NCBI GenBank assembly: GCA_031277685.1
Contig: JAITLV010000131.1
Coordinates: 1 to 64,000, forward strand
From: Sphingobacterium sp.
GTDB lineage: Bacteria; Bacteroidota; Bacteroidia; Sphingobacteriales; Sphingobacteriaceae
Direction: 5' to 3'
Length of the DNA stretch: 64,000 bases
Both the position numbers and the translations under genes were made by a program. Under the pieces are notes generated by a model, which was not told the DNA's origin, ran no database searches, and was given only the letters and a program-made list of their open reading frames with translations. Below, piece by piece: positions 35,167 to 44,694 of this stretch (the first letter of the stretch is position 1; the number at the start of each line of letters is the position of its first letter).

Positions 35167-36597
35167 TTAATAATACCCAATAACTTTCATCCATAGTCCA
35201 CCAACACCCATGTATATAATGAGCAGGACAATTCCTATTTCTAGACCACGCAGCCACCAGGACTTGAGATCCACATAGCCACTACCAAAGAATACCGGTG
35301 CCGGACCATGACCATAATGTGTTAAAACCCCATATATCGAACCAAGGAATCCAAGCATCATAGCCAATAACATCGGTGGAATACCCAATGAAACCCCTAC
35401 GCCTAATAACGCTGCATACATTGCAGCAACGTGAGCAGTAGCACTCGCAAAGATGTAATGACTAAAGAAATACACCAAAATAATTACTGGAAAGGCAATC
35501 TGCCAACTTAGTCCTCCAATTTGTACCTTTATCAAATCACTAAACCAACCTATAAACCCAAGTTCATTCAGCGAGCTGGCCATCATCACTAAGACGGCAA
35601 ACCAAACAATAGTATCCCAAGCGCCTTTCTCCGCTTTAACATCCTCCCAAGTCAATACCGAAGTTAACAGAAGTAAAGTCAATCCAATAAATGCTGTTGT
35701 AGTTGCATCAATGGATAATGACCCCCCAAAAATCCAAAGTGCCAAGAGGATAAAAAAAGCCAAAAGCATCAACCATTCGTTTCTTGATATCGGCCCCATC
35801 TCTTTCAATTTCTCAGCCGCCATTTTTGGGGCATCACCCGTTTTTTTTAATTCTGGCGGATAGAGTTTATAAAGGACGAGGGGAACAATAAAAAAAGCAA
35901 CAATTCCTGGAATAAATCCAGCGATCGCCCAAGACATCCAAGTAATATCAATCCCCAGATTTGCGGCAAATTTTTGACACATCGGATTACTTGCCGTTCC
36001 TGTTAAAAACATGGAAGAAGCAATTAAATTCATGTAGTAGCTATTCAATGTCAGGTAGGAACCCAATTTCCGATGCGTCTCAGGTTTATCAGGGACGGAA
36101 TCAAAACTGATTGCCATCGATTTCATAATCGGATAGATAATTCCACCGCCCCGAGCAGTATTACTCGGAATCGCCGGAGCCAAACAGACATCCGCCAAGC
36201 CCAGACCATAAGCAAGTCCGAGTGAACTTTTTCCAAAAACTCGAATAAAGAGAAAAGCGATGCGATTGCCTAATCCTGTTTTTATAAACCCTCTGGCAAT
36301 GAAAAAAGATATCCCGATTAACCAAATAACTTTATCTCCAAATCCCGTTAATGCTTTAGTAATGGATTTACCCGCATCTCCTGGGGCCAATACCTGTGTC
36401 AGTGCCGTAAAAGCAATCGCCATCATACACATCGTGCCCATCGGTGCCGCCTTGAGAATAATCCCCAGGATTGTCGCAGCAAATATAGCAAACAAGTGCC
36501 ATGCTTCGGGACTGACCCCCTTTGGCACTGGAATAAACCATAAAATCAGCGCTACAATAAAGGTGATGGTGACATTTTTGATACTTATTTCCTTCAT
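35167..36597 (-). CDS. DASS-family dicarboxylate/anion transporter (SLC13)
   Basis: This 476-residue protein has about 12 hydrophobic segments. SNTARGGGIIYPIMKS near residue 145 and LTGTASNPMCQKFAANLG near 198 match the divalent anion:Na+ symporter family (CitT/TtdT/SdcS type), whose SNT motifs hold Na+ and a carboxylate of the substrate. ASATAHVAAMYAALLGVG near 385 is the second half of that motif. It moves succinate, malate, fumarate or tartrate across the inner membrane. Its place between a porin gene and sdhC suggests that it feeds the dehydrogenase. Confidence 0.9.
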   Translation of the reverse strand: MKEISIKNVTITFIVALILWFIPVPKGVSPEAWHLFAIFAATILGIILKAAPMGTMCMMAIAFTALTQVLAPGDAGKSITKALTGFGDKVIWLIGISFFIARGFIKTGLGNRIAFLFIRVFGKSSLGLAYGLGLADVCLAPAIPSNTARGGGIIYPIMKSMAISFDSVPDKPETHRKLGSYLTLNSYYMNLIASSMFLTGTASNPMCQKFAANLGIDITWMSWAIAGFIPGIVAFFIVPLVLYKLYPPELKKTGDAPKMAAEKLKEMGPISRNEWLMLLAFFILLALWIFGGSLSIDATTTAFIGLTLLLLTSVLTWEDVKAEKGAWDTIVWFAVLVMMASSLNELGFIGWFSDLIKVQIGGLSWQIAFPVIILVYFFSHYIFASATAHVAAMYAALLGVGVSLGIPPMLLAMMLGFLGSIYGVLTHYGHGPAPVFFGSGYVDLKSWWLRGLEIGIVLLIIYMGVGGLWMKVIGYY

Positions 36598-36617
36598 AAT
36601 AATTGAGATTTAAAAGA

Positions 36618-37784
36618 TCAGAATCTACTTTGTACTTGAACAATAAACAAATTTCTATTGTATTCATTGGTATTCTCTCTCTGCTTCTTATAGCGGTCGA
36701 GTTGAAGTCCCAATTGTATACGGGCACCATAATTTTTCAGGAACTCAAGGCCGAACATTGGTGTAAAAGTTTGTCTTGCATTTGCATTGAGCTTATAATT
36801 GGGATCAATATATTCATAACGACAGGACAGTTCGAATGCGCTTAGGTTGTAATAGTTGACATTGTACCTTAAATTTGGAAGAAAATAAATACCACGTACA
36901 AGATAGTCACTCAACTTTGAGGTACGCATACTCTCATCCAGCGCATAATACAAGTTATGATTTATGGCCTGCTTTGCTTCCAGTTGCATGTCAAGATTCC
37001 AACGTTTTCCGAAATCTACATTTCCGCTCAGATCTACTCCCAAGGCATGGACCTGTTTTTTCATTACTTCTCCTATACCACCGTTTAATCCTAGATTGAC
37101 AGCATATTTTTTGGAGAGCCCAAATACCAACCGTGTTGAAAATTGTTTCCCATTGTCATTATCGGCAACTTGATTTTTTCCATTACCATTGACAACAGAC
37201 AAAGAATAACTAAAAGGCATATCACCTAAATTGACTTCTCCAGTCGCAGCCATACCAATTTGAAAACTTGCCCAGCCCAGTTTGCCAAATTCAAGATATT
37301 GATTTGACCAGTCCAATGATTTAATAATATCTATGGGATAGGTTTCTTCGATGCCAAACCAGGGCCGAAACTGCCCTACCGTAATTGCTAATTTGGGGCT
37401 AAAAGTATATTTTAAATATGCATTTTCAAGTACTTTTGTTTTTGGATCACTTTTAAAATCGGCTAGATTAGCAAGTACAGCGACTTCTGTTCGTTTGCTT
37501 ATCTGCGCGCGCATCTGTACCCGCATATACTTCACCATAAAATTGTTATCTGTCCCCGAACCATCACTGTGATGTAGTCCATTAACATCCACATCCTTCG
37601 TCGTACTGACGAGGTAACGCGCCTGAAAAAGTCCTTTTATCTGCAGTTTTGGATAGGATATATCATCCTTGGTTTGTTGTACCGAATCTCTTTTAGTCGG
37701 TTCAACCGGGCCAGGCTCCTGCCCTTTGGCAGTTGTGCATAGCAACAGGCATAAGACAGAAATTGGAATGTAAAGTTTCCTCAT
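36618..37784 (-). CDS. Porin, OprO/OprP-type
   Basis: This 388-residue outer-membrane protein has a signal peptide (MRKLYIPISVLCLLLCTTAKGQ). Its barrel shows alternating strands and the family pattern seen in phosphate-selective porins (GTDNNFMVKYMRVQMRAQI, ITVGQFRPWFGIEETYP), ending with an aromatic residue (VQSRF). It would give anions entry to the periplasm. It is the first gene of the operon; the DASS gene starts 20 bases later, so transport over both membranes and oxidation are co-expressed. The selectivity for phosphate or dicarboxylate cannot be told. Confidence 0.85.
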   Translation of the reverse strand: MRKLYIPISVLCLLLCTTAKGQEPGPVEPTKRDSVQQTKDDISYPKLQIKGLFQARYLVSTTKDVDVNGLHHSDGSGTDNNFMVKYMRVQMRAQISKRTEVAVLANLADFKSDPKTKVLENAYLKYTFSPKLAITVGQFRPWFGIEETYPIDIIKSLDWSNQYLEFGKLGWASFQIGMAATGEVNLGDMPFSYSLSVVNGNGKNQVADNDNGKQFSTRLVFGLSKKYAVNLGLNGGIGEVMKKQVHALGVDLSGNVDFGKRWNLDMQLEAKQAINHNLYYALDESMRTSKLSDYLVRGIYFLPNLRYNVNYYNLSAFELSCRYEYIDPNYKLNANARQTFTPMFGLEFLKNYGARIQLGLQLDRYKKQRENTNEYNRNLFIVQVQSRF

Positions 37785-38103
37785 ATCTAAAATAATTATC
37801 TATTCGCCAGTAGCCCAGCGCACTTTTCAATGTCAATAAATGATATATATTACATTTGTTACGCTCTAATAACATATGGACCGATAAATGGTTTTATTTT
37901 TTTAATAAAAATTTATAACTCAAAGAAAATGATTGCCCAAAAAAAAGAAGTCAAATAAATTCCGAGCTTTTATGTATTTTCACGGTTGGATGTAAAATGA
38001 ATATTAAACGTAGAAACATAATTGTCATACACTTTAAGGTTTTTATGAACCATACACCCCCAACAATATACATTTTAAACAAATTTTAGAATCAATAAAT
38101 CAT
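37785..38103. other. Divergent intergenic region without recognised features
   Basis: The region is AT-rich between the porin operon (minus) and the glycoside hydrolase gene (plus). It must hold both promoters, yet no clean TTTG-N19-TAnnTTTG is seen on either strand, nor any RNA element. Confidence 0.4.
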
Positions 38104-39492
38104 ATGAAAGCACAAGTAATCAGAAAATGCTGTATCTGTCTAATCCTAATTATTTATGGATTTTTTATTCCCCTATCTAAAGCCGCTGAACAAGAGAAAC
38201 ATCCTATGTTTTGGACCTGGCTTGACTATAACCCCACGACAAATTTTGATTCGATCTGCCGTGAGATGAATTATTTAGGCATAGATGGAGTCATGCTGAA
38301 TGCAGCTAGTCCCGACGAATATCGCATCGCTATTCCGATTGCAAAGAAATATGGAATACAGGTAATCGCCTGGCTATGGACGATGAATCTAGAACATGAC
38401 CGCGATAAAATAGTCAAGGAACATCCAGACTGGTTTAGTGTCAATAGAAATGGAAAGAGTTTAGCGGATACCACTGCATATGTTGGTTATTATAAATTCC
38501 TGTCACCTGTAGTACCTGAAGTCAAAGAATACATTAAACAAAAAATTCAGTCCTATTGTGAAGTGGAAGGTCTTGCTGGTATCTCAATAGATTATAATCG
38601 ATATGTAGATGTCGTACTGCCCACGACCTTGTGGCCAAAGTATAATATCGTTCAAGACCGTGAATACCCTGCCTGGGATTATGGATATCACCCTATGGCC
38701 ATAGAGAAATTCAAAAAACAATATGGTTATGATCCACGGGCACAAAAAGATCCTTCAAAAGATTTGAAATGGAGACAATTTCGCTGCGATCAAATTACTG
38801 AAATGGCCAATATGATTGCCGACATCGTTCATGCACATGGAAAAACAATGGCAGCCTCCCCTTTCCCAACCCCTAAAATGGCATCTAGAATGGTTCGCCA
38901 AGACTGGGGCAAATGGAATCTTGACATTGTATTCCCTATGGTTTACAGCAACTTCTATACAGAAGACCCAAGTTTTATAAAAGATTGTACCTTGGAAAAT
39001 GTCAGAGATAAAGCAGCGAATACAACGCTTTATTGTGGATTGATGGCCAAAAACAATGATGAAATGTTTGTCGATATGGACGAAGCATTAGCGAATGGTG
39101 CTCAGGGGATCTCCATCTTTACCATCCATAGCCTTCAAGACAAAAAGATCAAAGAGCGTTTTAGAGCATATACGATAGCGGCAAAATCTAAAAAAGAAAA
39201 GAACAATGGAGCATTGTCTCCCATTGTAAAAAACAAAGTTGAAAACGACCCCTTTAAAAAAGCTGGCATCATGAAATTGATCACACAAAAGATCCAAGAT
39301 ATGGTACAGGCTCAAAACCCAAGCGCAAGCCCTGTGGTTTTATCAAAGTACAAACAGGTTGATGCCTATGATGTGACAAAGAAATATCTTGTAAAAGACA
39401 ATGTCAGCAAAAAGAATTTCTATGTTACTTTCTTTTTCTATGGCGACATACTTTCAGGTTGGAATGTTGATCCTGCACCGGCGAATAGCTAA
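38104..39492 (+). CDS. Secreted GHL10-like putative glycoside hydrolase
   Basis: This 462-residue protein has a signal peptide (MKAQVIRKCCICLILIIYGFFIPLSKA). A TIM-barrel with FWTWLDYNP near residue 36, GIDGVMLNAASPDEYRIA near 60 and GLAGISIDYNRYVD near 155 resembles the GHL10/DUF187 family of family-10-like hypothetical hydrolases; the Asp in SIDYNRYVD is a plausible catalytic residue, and PMVYSNFY near 280 is also shared. The substrate is unknown. The C-terminal region after about residue 365 (LSKYKQVDAYDVTKKY) may be an extra domain. A secreted glutaminase gene follows 48 bases downstream. Confidence 0.72.
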   Translation: MKAQVIRKCCICLILIIYGFFIPLSKAAEQEKHPMFWTWLDYNPTTNFDSICREMNYLGIDGVMLNAASPDEYRIAIPIAKKYGIQVIAWLWTMNLEHDRDKIVKEHPDWFSVNRNGKSLADTTAYVGYYKFLSPVVPEVKEYIKQKIQSYCEVEGLAGISIDYNRYVDVVLPTTLWPKYNIVQDREYPAWDYGYHPMAIEKFKKQYGYDPRAQKDPSKDLKWRQFRCDQITEMANMIADIVHAHGKTMAASPFPTPKMASRMVRQDWGKWNLDIVFPMVYSNFYTEDPSFIKDCTLENVRDKAANTTLYCGLMAKNNDEMFVDMDEALANGAQGISIFTIHSLQDKKIKERFRAYTIAAKSKKEKNNGALSPIVKNKVENDPFKKAGIMKLITQKIQDMVQAQNPSASPVVLSKYKQVDAYDVTKKYLVKDNVSKKNFYVTFFFYGDILSGWNVDPAPANS

Positions 39493-39540
39493 AGTATTGA
39501 TACTTTCCTATCTTTGGAGTTTCATAAAAAGATTGAAGAC

Positions 39541-40572
39541 ATGAATAGAACTTTTAGTTTAATAGTCGCTTTATTTATCATGGGTTATACGGGTGCTGTA
39601 GGGCAATCCCAGGCACAGCAAGTTGCTACTTCAAGAGTAAAGGATACCACGAACACGATAGATCAAGTAACATTAAATAGTATTCTTGACAAGAACAAGC
39701 AGTTCTTTAAACAGGGAAAAGTAGCAGATTACATTCCGGAACTGGGTAAAGCAAACCCTCAATCCATTGCAATCTCCGTTGTAAATAGCAATGGTCGCGT
39801 GGTCAGTGCAGGAGATGTACAGCAAAAATTTACGATCCAGAGTATATCAAAAATCATCGCACTCATGATTGCTGTACAGGAAAATGGCGAAGCAAGTGTC
39901 TTTGAGAAAATGGGCTATTTTGGGACGGATAAACCCTTCAATCACTTTGGGAATCTTGAGACCATGGGTAAACCACTTAATCCCATGATGAATGCTGGAG
40001 CAATATTGACAACAGCCCTTATTAAAGGAAAAGGTGAAGAAGCTTTCACTAAAATACTTAAAATGATACGCTTCATTACAAAAAATGAAGAGATAGATTA
40101 TAGTCATACGGTGTATAACTCAGAAAGAGAAACGGGGCACCGGAATCGGGGAATGTTTTATATTATGCGTAATAGCGGATTAATTGATGGCGATGGCGAA
40201 GATAAGCTCAATAATTACTTCAAACAGTGCTCGATAGAAATCACCGTAGAGGATCTGGCGAAAATAGGCTACTTTTTTGCTAACCATTGTATCCGTTATG
40301 ACGGCGACAACAAATATTACGACCCAAACTTGTCGCAGCTTATACAGTCGCAAATGTTAATTGCGGGGATGTATGAATTTAGTGGCGAATATGCCCGCAC
40401 TGTTGGATTGCCAAGTAAATCTGGTGTCGGTGGCGGTATCACCGTTAGTGTTCCCCGTAAAATGGGAATCGCTGTATTTAGTCCTGCATTAGATCAACAT
40501 GGTAATTCCCTTGCAGGTTACCATATGATCTTAGATCTTGTAAAAACCAAACATTTGAGCCTTTTCGATTGA
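39541..40572 (+). CDS. glsA: Glutaminase A with signal peptide
   Basis: From ATG 39541 this is 343 residues. A signal peptide (MNRTFSLIVALFIMGYTGAVGQSQAQ) is followed by the glutaminase fold. The catalytic Ser-Lys pair is in QSISK (S101 and K104). PMMNAGAI near residue 150 and GVGGGI near 298 are also characteristic. It hydrolyses glutamine to glutamate and ammonia. Most bacterial glsA proteins are cytosolic; the signal peptide implies periplasmic action on imported or released glutamine. It is likely co-transcribed with the upstream hydrolase gene. Confidence 0.92.
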   Translation: MNRTFSLIVALFIMGYTGAVGQSQAQQVATSRVKDTTNTIDQVTLNSILDKNKQFFKQGKVADYIPELGKANPQSIAISVVNSNGRVVSAGDVQQKFTIQSISKIIALMIAVQENGEASVFEKMGYFGTDKPFNHFGNLETMGKPLNPMMNAGAILTTALIKGKGEEAFTKILKMIRFITKNEEIDYSHTVYNSERETGHRNRGMFYIMRNSGLIDGDGEDKLNNYFKQCSIEITVEDLAKIGYFFANHCIRYDGDNKYYDPNLSQLIQSQMLIAGMYEFSGEYARTVGLPSKSGVGGGITVSVPRKMGIAVFSPALDQHGNSLAGYHMILDLVKTKHLSLFD

Positions 40573-40609
40573 TAGCCATAGGCTTTAAATAAAGCGTTCA
40601 AAAAACCTA

Positions 40610-40669
40610 ATTCCTATTTTGTTTGTTTATCTCTAAACCTCCATAGCTATATGCAGGCAAAATAGGAAT
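40610..40669. repeat. Inverted repeat ATTCCTATTTTG / CAAAATAGGAAT
   Basis: Twelve-base perfect arms lie at 40610-40621 and 40658-40669 with a 36-base spacer, between the glutaminase gene and the VOC gene. The spacer is too long for a typical terminator; it may be a processing or regulatory structure. Confidence 0.45.
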
Positions 40670-40694
40670 CATTAAAATACCAAAAAATAAACCA

Positions 40695-41060
40695 ATGATC
40701 AGAACAGAAACAATTATCGCTGTGGAGAGTGTCCCAGCAAGTTCAACGTTTTATCAAGAACTGCTGGGCTGCAACAGCGCACATGGCGGTGAAACTTTTG
40801 AAATGTTAACAGTCGATAACCACGTCATTTTATGTCTTCACAAATGGGGTGAACATGCGCATCCAACCATGCTTCAACCCAAAAATGCCGGAAATGGTCT
40901 TATCTTATTCTTTCGGGTAAACAACCTCCAAGAGGTATTTGAAAATGCGACCAAGCTCGATGCGATGTTCGAGAAGGAAATCCATTACAATGAAAATTCT
41001 TTAAAAAATCAGTTCATCCTACGGGATCCGGACAACTATTATCTGATTATATCAGAATAA
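40695..41060 (+). CDS. VOC-superfamily (glyoxalase-like) protein
   Basis: This 121-residue single-domain protein has two beta-alpha-beta-beta-beta modules: AVESVPASSTFYQELLGCNSAHG then EMLTVDNHVILCLHKWGEHAHP, and ILFFRVNNLQEVFENATKLD with FILRDPDNYYLIISE. Likely metal-site residues include the His in LCLHKW and the final Glu. VOC proteins include glyoxalase, dioxygenases and fosfomycin or bleomycin resistance proteins; no specific role is shown. It may be co-expressed with the next gene. Confidence 0.85.
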   Translation: MIRTETIIAVESVPASSTFYQELLGCNSAHGGETFEMLTVDNHVILCLHKWGEHAHPTMLQPKNAGNGLILFFRVNNLQEVFENATKLDAMFEKEIHYNENSLKNQFILRDPDNYYLIISE

Positions 41061-41183
41061 GAGACTTTTTCTGTCAATATACCGTTGACCATTACGAAAT
41101 TTTGCTTTGAAGTACTTTCTTAAACCAGTTTAAGTTTATTATTCAATCTTTCAACCAATTTTGTAGTATTAAAATATAAAATA

Positions 41184-41624
41184 ATGACGACACGACTAAA
41201 TATTGCAAAAGTAGATGCGACAGCCTACAAAGCCATGATGGGATTAGAAACCTATCTTGCTGATGTCTTCTTAACCCCGATCCAAAAAGAACTCATTAAG
41301 ATCAGGGCATCTCAAATTAACGGATGTGCTTTCTGCTTGGACATGCATACAAAAGATGCATTAAAATATGGAGAGACTCCACAGCGTATATTCTTACTGA
41401 ACGCTTGGCGCGAGACGCAACTATTTACGACAGAAGAACAAACATTATTGGAAATGACTGAGGAAATTACGCTAATTCATCAACAAGGTCTGACCGAAGA
41501 AACGTATCAGAAGGCAAAGAAGCTATTTGATGAAAAACAGATTGCTCAAATCATTATTGCTATTATTACCATTAATGCCTGGAATAGAATTGGAATAAGT
41601 ACACATTTAGAATTATTAAAGTAG
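41184..41624 (+). CDS. Carboxymuconolactone decarboxylase (AhpD-like) family protein
   Basis: This 146-residue all-helical protein has the AhpD-like thiol motif GCAFCLDMHTKDA near residue 47 (CxxC with a nearby His), used in alkylhydroperoxidase activity. The N-terminal YKAMMGLETYLADV and IRASQINGCAF are typical of the CMD family. AhpD-like proteins reduce peroxides with help from lipoylated or thioredoxin-like partners, which are not adjacent here. It has no signal peptide. Confidence 0.88.
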   Translation: MTTRLNIAKVDATAYKAMMGLETYLADVFLTPIQKELIKIRASQINGCAFCLDMHTKDALKYGETPQRIFLLNAWRETQLFTTEEQTLLEMTEEITLIHQQGLTEETYQKAKKLFDEKQIAQIIIAIITINAWNRIGISTHLELLK

Positions 41625-41687
41625 ATAGACAGCCAAACCCTTACGTTGGAAAAAACCGCCTATACTACCAGAAGAAATCAATAGAAA

Positions 41688-41726
41688 TAAGGGACTATTT
41701 CATCGATAAATAGTCCCTTATTTTTT
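41688..41726 (+). terminator. Rho-independent terminator
   Basis: Arms TAAGGGACTATTT and AAATAGTCCCTTA (13 perfect bases, 7-base loop) are followed by TTTTTT at 41721-41726, about 60 bases past the CMD stop codon. Confidence 0.92.
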
Positions 41727-41828
41727 GAACATCCTCCCGCCTAAATTCCTATATTCACCTTAGCAGAAGTCATATTTATCGATTATCTTTATTCTGACAA
41801 CAATTTATAAACCAATGAAACTAAAGAA

Positions 41829-42341
41829 ATGAAAATCCTTAAAAAAATTCTAATTGTACTGCTTATTCTGATTGCTATTCCTCTCATTATAGCACTATTC
41901 GTATCCAAAGATTTTGCAGCCCAAAGCGAGATAACAATTGACAAGCCTAAGCAGGAAGTTTTCAACTATGTAAAAATGCTTCGAAACCAAGATCACTTTG
42001 GTGTCTGGCAGCTTTCCGATCCGCAAATGAAAAAATCAGAACAAGGAACTGACGGTCAGGTTGGCTTTAAATATAGCTGGGATAGTGAGAAACTAGGAAA
42101 AGGCTCACAGACCATTACACGGATTGTGGATGGCGAAACAATCGAAACTGCCCTTGACTTCGGATTTGGTGAGCCTTCGAAAGCGTATTTTATTGTAAAG
42201 GAAATCTCAACTAATCAGACTGCTGTGAAATGGGGGATTTCTGGCAAGTCACCTTACCCCTGGAATCTAATGAATCTATTTATGAATATGAATAAAGATT
42301 TCGAGCAGGGGCTCAAAAACCTAAAAGCTGAATTAAAATAG
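41829..42341 (+). CDS. SRPBCC-family protein with N-terminal membrane helix
   Basis: In this 170-residue protein the first 27 residues (MKILKKILIVLLILIAIPLIIALFVS) form a single membrane helix. The rest is a START/SRPBCC-like domain: SEITIDKPKQEVFNYV is the typical first strand and helix, and LMNLFMNMNKDFEQGLKNLK the final helix. Such proteins bind hydrophobic ligands or act as polyketide cyclase-like enzymes; a membrane-anchored form faces the periplasm or the cytoplasm, which cannot be decided here. It stands alone between two terminators. Confidence 0.82.
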   Translation: MKILKKILIVLLILIAIPLIIALFVSKDFAAQSEITIDKPKQEVFNYVKMLRNQDHFGVWQLSDPQMKKSEQGTDGQVGFKYSWDSEKLGKGSQTITRIVDGETIETALDFGFGEPSKAYFIVKEISTNQTAVKWGISGKSPYPWNLMNLFMNMNKDFEQGLKNLKAELK

Positions 42342-42355
42342 GCCAATAAAGAAAT

Positions 42356-42404
42356 AAAAAAAGGTATTTAAAGCACATCTTAATCTGCTTTAAATACCTT
42401 TTTT
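42356..42404. terminator. Bidirectional terminator
   Basis: Arms AAGGTATTTAAAGCA and TGCTTTAAATACCTT are perfect and flanked by A-run and T-run, so both strands carry a T-run after the hairpin. It separates the SRPBCC gene and the Bax-inhibitor gene. Confidence 0.9.
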
Positions 42405-42418
42405 ACGAACAAATCGAA

Positions 42419-43105
42419 TTAACGACGGCTCATCAAAATCCTTAGCACATACCAGAATAACAACATGATAGATGAAAACAACTGCAATGCAGCCCCTACA
42501 TATTGCTCATTGCCATAGTTGTATTTCAAATTCTGTGTCTGATACAAAATGCTGCCGGAGGCAATCAACACCATAATTATGGAGAACCAAAGTCCTAATT
42601 GAAATCCAAATAAGGCACCAGCCACAATAGCTCCTAGCGCGAGGAATCCACCGATTACTAGAATATTTTTCAGAAAGGAAAAGTCCTTATTCGACATAAA
42701 AGCAACTGCTGTAAGGGCTGTGAACAAGGCCAGTGTCATTATACTCGCTTGATAAAGTACATTTGCACCATCAGACATTGCAACAGCAATAAAGATCATT
42801 GGCAAGAAAATAATTGCCTCCAGTACAATATAAAACGCCAGCCCCATATACTGCGTTTGACGACTCTGAGCCAACGTCCATCTGGAAGACAATGAAGCCC
42901 CAAGCCAGAAACAACCAAGAAGAAATAACCAGATAAACTTTCCGCTAATCATCCATACGATAAAATCATAGGGTACTAATTTTATCAATAAGGTTTCTAA
43001 AACGATAAATGCCAAAATAGAAAGAGCAACATGGAGATACGTTTTTTTATAAAAAACACCCCTTTCAGCTTCATCATTAATAAGTAAATACTCTTGTGAT
43101 TCCAT
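42419..43105 (-). CDS. Bax inhibitor-1/YccA-family membrane protein
   Basis: This 228-residue protein has seven hydrophobic helices over residues 25-225. AFYIVLEAIIFLPMIFIA near the middle, FTALTAVAFMSNKDFSFL and SGSILYQTQNLKYNYG match the family, which includes E. coli YccA and YbhL and human TMBIM proteins. Members form acid-sensitive Ca2+ leak channels or inhibit FtsH. In bacteria the role is not settled. No partner gene is adjacent; the DNA ahead of it has no consensus promoter. Confidence 0.88.
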   Translation of the reverse strand: MESQEYLLINDEAERGVFYKKTYLHVALSILAFIVLETLLIKLVPYDFIVWMISGKFIWLFLLGCFWLGASLSSRWTLAQSRQTQYMGLAFYIVLEAIIFLPMIFIAVAMSDGANVLYQASIMTLALFTALTAVAFMSNKDFSFLKNILVIGGFLALGAIVAGALFGFQLGLWFSIIMVLIASGSILYQTQNLKYNYGNEQYVGAALQLFSSIMLLFWYVLRILMSRR

Positions 43106-43211
43106 ATAACAGATAAATAAAATGATTTAATATAGACTAAAATTAAGCATTAATTCTATTTTCACAAGAAAAATTATTCCTTAACAACCACAGTTCGTTT
43201 CAAAATGAGGT

Positions 43212-43240
43212 CAAAAAAGAACCCCGCCTAGCGGGGCCCA
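43212..43240 (-). terminator. Terminator of the RND efflux operon
   Basis: CCCCGC (43222-43227) and GCGGGG (43231-43236) pair around CTA, with extra C/G on the sides. On the minus strand the stem is followed by TTCTTTTTTG, 15 bases past the OMF stop. Confidence 0.85.
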
Positions 43241-43254
43241 TTCAAACAAACAAC

Positions 43255-44694
43255 TTATTTCCAGCCTCCTCCCAAATCTTTATAGATATTGACAACAGCA
43301 TTCAACTGCTGCTTCTTCGTTTCTATCAATTCCAGTTTTGAATCCAGCACATCACGCTGTGTCATCAGCACTTCCATATAATCAGCTCGTGCCGACTTAA
43401 ATAGGTCTCCGGATACAGTCACAGAGTTATTAAGGACTTCAACTTCCTTGGTCTTAAAGTCATAGCTCTTTCCAAGATTTTCGATATTTGAAAGCTGAGT
43501 AGATACTTCTAGATACGCGTTCAAAATCGTCTTTTCGTAATTATAAACAGCCTGTATCTGCTTTGCATTCGCTGTATTAAATTCCGCTTTTAGTCCATTT
43601 TTGTTCAAAAGAGGAGCGGCCAGCTCACCTATAATATTGTATAACATGGACTCGGGCATTTTCAACAGATAAGATGGTTTAAATGCTTGCAATCCTAAAG
43701 CAGCCGATATTTCTAACGAAGGGTAAAATTCTTTTCTAGCAATCTGCACATCTAATTTAGCCGCTGCCAACTCGTATTCCGCCTCACGGATATCAGGTCT
43801 ATTACTCAGTAACTGACTCGGCATACCGGTCTGCACGTTAGCGGGAATCATATCCACAAAACTGCTTTGATCACGCTTGACATCCTGGGGAAAACGTCCC
43901 AAAAGAAAATTAATCCGGTTTTCCGTTTCCTTAATCTGTTGCCGTGTCTCGAATTCCATCCCTTTGGTTTTCAGCACCTCAGCTTGAAATTTCTGAACAG
44001 CCAGTTCCGTCACCCGAGCCGCTTGCTTTTGTAGTTTGATTACCTCAAGCGCATTATCCTGCAACTCGATATTCTGCTTGATTATGGTCAACTGATTATC
44101 CAATGCCAACAGCTCATAATATGAACGGGCAACCTCTGCAATAAGACTACTGAGTACAAAATTTTTCCCTTCCACCGTCGCTAGATAACGGTTCAATGCA
44201 GCCTGCTCGGAATCCTTCAGTTTTTTCCAAACATCAATTTCCCAACTTGCATAAGCCCCTATCTTGAGATCCCCCAATGGATCAGGCATTTCCTTACCCG
44301 GTGCGATCTCGGTGCTCGCATCACCTGCCCCCTGACTGGTATAACGACCGACTTTCTCCACGCCCCCTCCTGCACGTAGTCCCACACTTGGTTTCAATGC
44401 CCCTTTTCGCAATAAGATATCATTCTTGGCAATAGCCAATTCTTGTAAGGTTACATTCAGCTCTTGATTATTTTTTAATGCCGTATCAATTAAGGCTACT
44501 AAATTGGGGTCGCTAAAAAAATCACGCCACTTTATGCTAGCTGAATTCGTCGTATCTTGTACTACCGCTTCTGCAAATTGTTGTGGTACTTGTTTATTTT
44601 CTTGAATCTGGGTTGCTTTAGGAACGTTACAACCAGTCACTGCTGTAGACAGCAAAAGCCCTATTACCCAGTGTTTATTAGTTTGACTAGCCAT
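43255..44694 (-). CDS. RND efflux outer-membrane channel lipoprotein (OprM/NodT-type)
   Basis: From ATG 44694 this is 479 residues. A lipoprotein signal (LLLSTAVTGC) leads into the TolC-like domain: two repeats of helix-rich OEP sequence, with YGFLLG-like loops (IKETENRINFLLGRFPQDVKRD near residue 260). SNRPDIREAEYELAAAKLDVQ near 295 is the classic OMF motif. It forms the outer-membrane exit duct of the pump. Its ATG overlaps the last codons of the RND gene (stop TAG at 44687-44689), a sign of tight translational coupling. The upstream TTG at 44703 was not used. Confidence 0.93.
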   Translation of the reverse strand: MASQTNKHWVIGLLLSTAVTGCNVPKATQIQENKQVPQQFAEAVVQDTTNSASIKWRDFFSDPNLVALIDTALKNNQELNVTLQELAIAKNDILLRKGALKPSVGLRAGGGVEKVGRYTSQGAGDASTEIAPGKEMPDPLGDLKIGAYASWEIDVWKKLKDSEQAALNRYLATVEGKNFVLSSLIAEVARSYYELLALDNQLTIIKQNIELQDNALEVIKLQKQAARVTELAVQKFQAEVLKTKGMEFETRQQIKETENRINFLLGRFPQDVKRDQSSFVDMIPANVQTGMPSQLLSNRPDIREAEYELAAAKLDVQIARKEFYPSLEISAALGLQAFKPSYLLKMPESMLYNIIGELAAPLLNKNGLKAEFNTANAKQIQAVYNYEKTILNAYLEVSTQLSNIENLGKSYDFKTKEVEVLNNSVTVSGDLFKSARADYMEVLMTQRDVLDSKLELIETKKQQLNAVVNIYKDLGGGWK

